A DNA stretch of 32,041 nucleotides from Bifidobacteriaceae bacterium (GTDB lineage: Bacteria; Actinomycetota; Actinomycetes; Actinomycetales; WQXJ01): contig JAITJZ010000134.1 of the NCBI GenBank assembly GCA_031278655.1, positions 1 to 32,041 on the forward strand, given 5' to 3'. Made by a program: the position numbers and the translations under genes. A model generated the notes under the pieces. That model saw nothing but the letters and a program-made list of their open reading frames with translations, was not told the origin of the DNA and searched no databases. Each line of letters opens with the position of its first letter. The stretch's first letter is position 1. Below are positions 30,366 through 32,041 of the stretch, piece after piece.

Positions 30366-31153
30366 CCGCCCCGCTCCCCGCCTCTGGCGCGCCCACCAGC
30401 GCCGACGCCGCGGCGCTCGGCGCTGTTCGCCGGCGTCCCAGGCCGAGGCTGGTCAAGGTCATCCGCATGCATCTGGCCAATCGCGCCACCTATGTCTACA
30501 TCCCGCTGATCGTGGTGGGGGCCACCTTCGCCCTCTCGATCGCGCTCTACGGCGTGCTCCTGCTGGGCTTGGAGGAAGACGCGCCGCGCGAGTTGTACGG
30601 CCTGGGCGGGTTCCAATTCGTCCCCTTCTATTACGCCGTCACCGTTGGCATCCAAGCCATGATGTACACCTACCCCTTCGCCATGGCTATGTCGCTGACC
30701 CGGCGCGAGTACATCAACGGCTCGGTCGCCTTGGCGGCGCTCTTCGCCGGCGGCCTGGCCGGGCTCTACGCCTTGGGCCGCTTTGCCGAGGAGGCGACCG
30801 GAGGTTTTGGGATCGGCTTCCATTATTTCGGCCTGGTCGGGTGGTTCTCGTGGTTCGCCTGGTGGGAGCAATGGCTGTTCTTGACCGGCCTGACGCTGAT
30901 GCTGTTCATGGCCGGATTCTGCGCCACCACCGTCTTCAAGCGCGGCGGGGCGTTGCGCCTGGTGGCGGAGATCACCGCCTGGACCATGTCCTTTGTCGGC
31001 GTGATCGCGCTGGTCACTTGGCAAGAATGGTGGCCGGCGGTGGGCGAGTGGTTCTTGGCCCTGACGCCGGCCACGGCCGGCGGCTGGATTCTGGTGGTCG
31101 CAGGCGTCCTGTCGCTGGGCGCCTACTGGTCGATCCGCAAAGCCGTCCCTTAG
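30362..31153 (+). CDS. Membrane subunit of the ABC exporter
   Basis: 263 residues, GTG start overlapping the preceding stop by four bases (GTGA). A cytoplasmic basic N-terminus (VRRRPRPRLVKVIRMHLANRA) is followed by about six membrane segments: TYVYIPLIVVGATFALSIALYGVLLL, FYYAVTVGIQAMMYTYPFAMAM, GSVALAALFAGGLAGLYAL, QWLFLTGLTLMLFMAGF, AEITAWTMSFVGVIALVTW and GGWILVVAGVLSLGAYWSI. The stretch SLTRREYINGS between segments is typical of this permease group. It forms the exporter with the ATPase encoded just upstream. No substrate can be assigned. Confidence 0.85.
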   Translation: MTAPLPASGAPTSADAAALGAVRRRPRPRLVKVIRMHLANRATYVYIPLIVVGATFALSIALYGVLLLGLEEDAPRELYGLGGFQFVPFYYAVTVGIQAMMYTYPFAMAMSLTRREYINGSVALAALFAGGLAGLYALGRFAEEATGGFGIGFHYFGLVGWFSWFAWWEQWLFLTGLTLMLFMAGFCATTVFKRGGALRLVAEITAWTMSFVGVIALVTWQEWWPAVGEWFLALTPATAGGWILVVAGVLSLGAYWSIRKAVP

Positions 31154-31160
31154 TCGCGGG

Positions 31161-31183
31161 CCCGGGCCGCGCGGCGGCCCGGG
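31161..31183 (+). terminator. GC-rich hairpin after the ABC exporter
   Basis: CCCGGGCCGC (31161-31170) and GCGGCCCGGG (31174-31183) form ten pairs around a GCG loop, eight bases after the exporter stop. No U-tract follows, which is common for actinobacterial terminators. Confidence 0.6.
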
Positions 31184-31184
31184 G

Positions 31185-31190
31185 TAGAAT
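31185..31190 (+). promoter_or_regulatory. Candidate -10 box (TAGAAT) for the following gene
   Basis: TAGAAT is a good match to the actinobacterial -10 consensus and lies 34 bases before the next ATG, right after the hairpin. No matching -35 is visible because the hairpin occupies that place. Confidence 0.4.
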
Positions 31191-31224
31191 CGGCTCGCAG
31201 CCACCACCCACTAAGGACCGGCCC

Positions 31225-32040
31225 ATGTTTGACCCAGCGCTCGGCGAACGAGCGGCCCGCCGCCGCCTCGACGACGTCTTCCTGCCCGCCGGCGACTTGG
31301 CCGTCATCGCCGGCGCCTTCCCCGCGCTGTCGCCGCTGGTGGCGGCCCATCCGGCGCTCTACCCGGCGCTGTCGGAGCGGCTGCGGGCCTTGGGCCGCGC
31401 GGAGATCGACGCCATCCTCGACGCCCGCGAGGGCAAGACCGCCGCCGATGCCGTCGATCCGCTCCCAGCCCCGGCCCCCCTCCCAGCCGCGCCAGCGCCG
31501 CTTCCCTCAGCCGCTCCTCAGCTCCCGCCCGGTCCGGCGTTCCCTGCGCCTGCGGCGGGCGCGCCCGAATCCGCCGCCTCCCCGCCCCCGCTTCCGCCCG
31601 GCGCGCCCGCGCCGGCGCCCGCGCCGCAGTCCTCGGGCGCGGCTTCTCCGGCGAGCGATTCGCCCCCGTCAGGGCCGTCTGTCCCCGCGCCCTTCGTCGG
31701 CGCCCTTGAATCCGCCGCCGCGTCCGCGGCCCAGATCGGTCCGCCGGCGGGCGCCCCGCCCAGTCCGGCGCCGCCCGGTCAGCCCGAGGCGCCGGAGCGG
31801 GTCTCTTGGAACGCGGTTGTCGGCGAGTCGGCCGCGGACGCCCCCAGCGCGCCGGGCGAGAGGCGCCGCGCCGCGCCCGGGCGCCGAGGCGTGGGTTGGC
31901 GGGGCTGGTTGATCGTCATCGTCGCTGTGCTGGTGATTCTGGCTGGGGTCGTCTCGGTGGTCACCAGCTTCAACGGCAACCGATCCGATTCCGCCCCCGC
32001 CCACCCCGCCCCCGAACTGATCGCCGCCCCGCCCATCTGA
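31225..32040 (+). CDS. Membrane-anchored protein with LRV-like N-terminal domain and Pro/Ala linker
   Basis: 271 residues from the ATG at 31225, preceded by AAGGA; the longer upstream open frame overlaps the exporter gene and is not coding. Residues 1-70 (LGERAARRRLDDVFLPAGDLAVIAGAFPALSPLVAAHPALYPALSERL) resemble the variant leucine-rich-repeat-like domain found at the N-terminus of several actinobacterial proteins. About 130 residues of Pro/Ala/Ser-rich spacer follow, then a single membrane helix (GWLIVIVAVLVILAGVVSVV, near 228-247) and a short outside tail. Topology is thus cytoplasmic domain, linker, anchor. No enzyme motif is seen. The stop codon is one base before the window end. Confidence 0.75.
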   Translation: MFDPALGERAARRRLDDVFLPAGDLAVIAGAFPALSPLVAAHPALYPALSERLRALGRAEIDAILDAREGKTAADAVDPLPAPAPLPAAPAPLPSAAPQLPPGPAFPAPAAGAPESAASPPPLPPGAPAPAPAPQSSGAASPASDSPPSGPSVPAPFVGALESAAASAAQIGPPAGAPPSPAPPGQPEAPERVSWNAVVGESAADAPSAPGERRRAAPGRRGVGWRGWLIVIVAVLVILAGVVSVVTSFNGNRSDSAPAHPAPELIAAPPI

Positions 32041-32041
32041 G

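Noticed and set aside
1-32041. CRISPR array, integrase, transposase or prophage genes
   Set aside because: No regularly spaced repeats and no such protein signatures were seen on either strand; the sugar cassettes therefore have no visible mobility gene.

Overview
The window is high-GC DNA with frequent GTG/TTG starts, four-base gene overlaps and probable leaderless promoters. Its gene content includes an rpmG-hadA-hadB-type block, a bacterial protein O-mannosyltransferase divergent from rsmI, and a HadA/HadB MaoC pair. Together these point to an Actinomycetota chromosome, probably a Micrococcales/Bifidobacteriales-like actinomycete. I cannot name the genus. I found no rRNA, tRNA, CRISPR array, transposase or phage gene.

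Layout. (1) 1-3300 is an accessory, partly decayed segment: the end of a RelB/DinJ-like antitoxin overlapping a YafQ-like toxin, two wrecked DUF4143/AAA_14 ATPase genes, and an intact but unidentified lipoprotein gene between them. (2) 3343-4461 is murB. (3) 4584-4803 holds two near-identical palindromic elements. (4) 4758-12820 is a minus-strand carbohydrate cassette, in transcription order lacI regulator, solute-binding lipoprotein, two ABC permeases, GH2 glycosidase and GH51 arabinofuranosidase. Matching candidate operators overlap the predicted promoters of lacI and of the binding-protein gene. (5) 12834-13893 is hadB, hadA and rpmG (minus strand); the L33 gene is a short ORF, 56 codons. 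(6) 14007-14846 is a half-length MFS gene, probably a pseudogene. (7) 15153-22386 is a second sugar locus on the plus strand: binding protein, two permeases, two different class II aldolases, an FGGY kinase and a DeoR repressor. (8) 22417-32040 is mostly housekeeping: rsmI, protein O-mannosyltransferase, an Nramp metal transporter with an upstream palindromic operator candidate, a D-2-hydroxyacid dehydrogenase, ilvD overlapping a two-gene ABC exporter, and a membrane-anchored Pro/Ala-rich protein.

How the genes fit together. The first sugar cassette looks like import of an arabinose-containing oligosaccharide followed by hydrolysis in the cytoplasm by GH51 and GH2 enzymes, under LacI control. 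The second looks like import of a ketose or polyol-like sugar, phosphorylation by the FGGY kinase and cleavage by class II aldolases, under DeoR control. The usual actinobacterial neighbours rpmG-hadA-hadB and murB lie on either side of the first cassette, which suggests that it was inserted between them.

Most notable observations. Two short divergent gene pairs (rsmI/pmt and hydroxyacid dehydrogenase/ilvD) each contain a single TAnnnTA heptamer that can serve as overlapping -10 boxes for two leaderless transcripts. A palindromic repeat supplies the last codons and stop of the GH51 gene. Short perfect tandem duplications recur in linker-encoding parts of several genes. I see no single system here that is clearly unprecedented.
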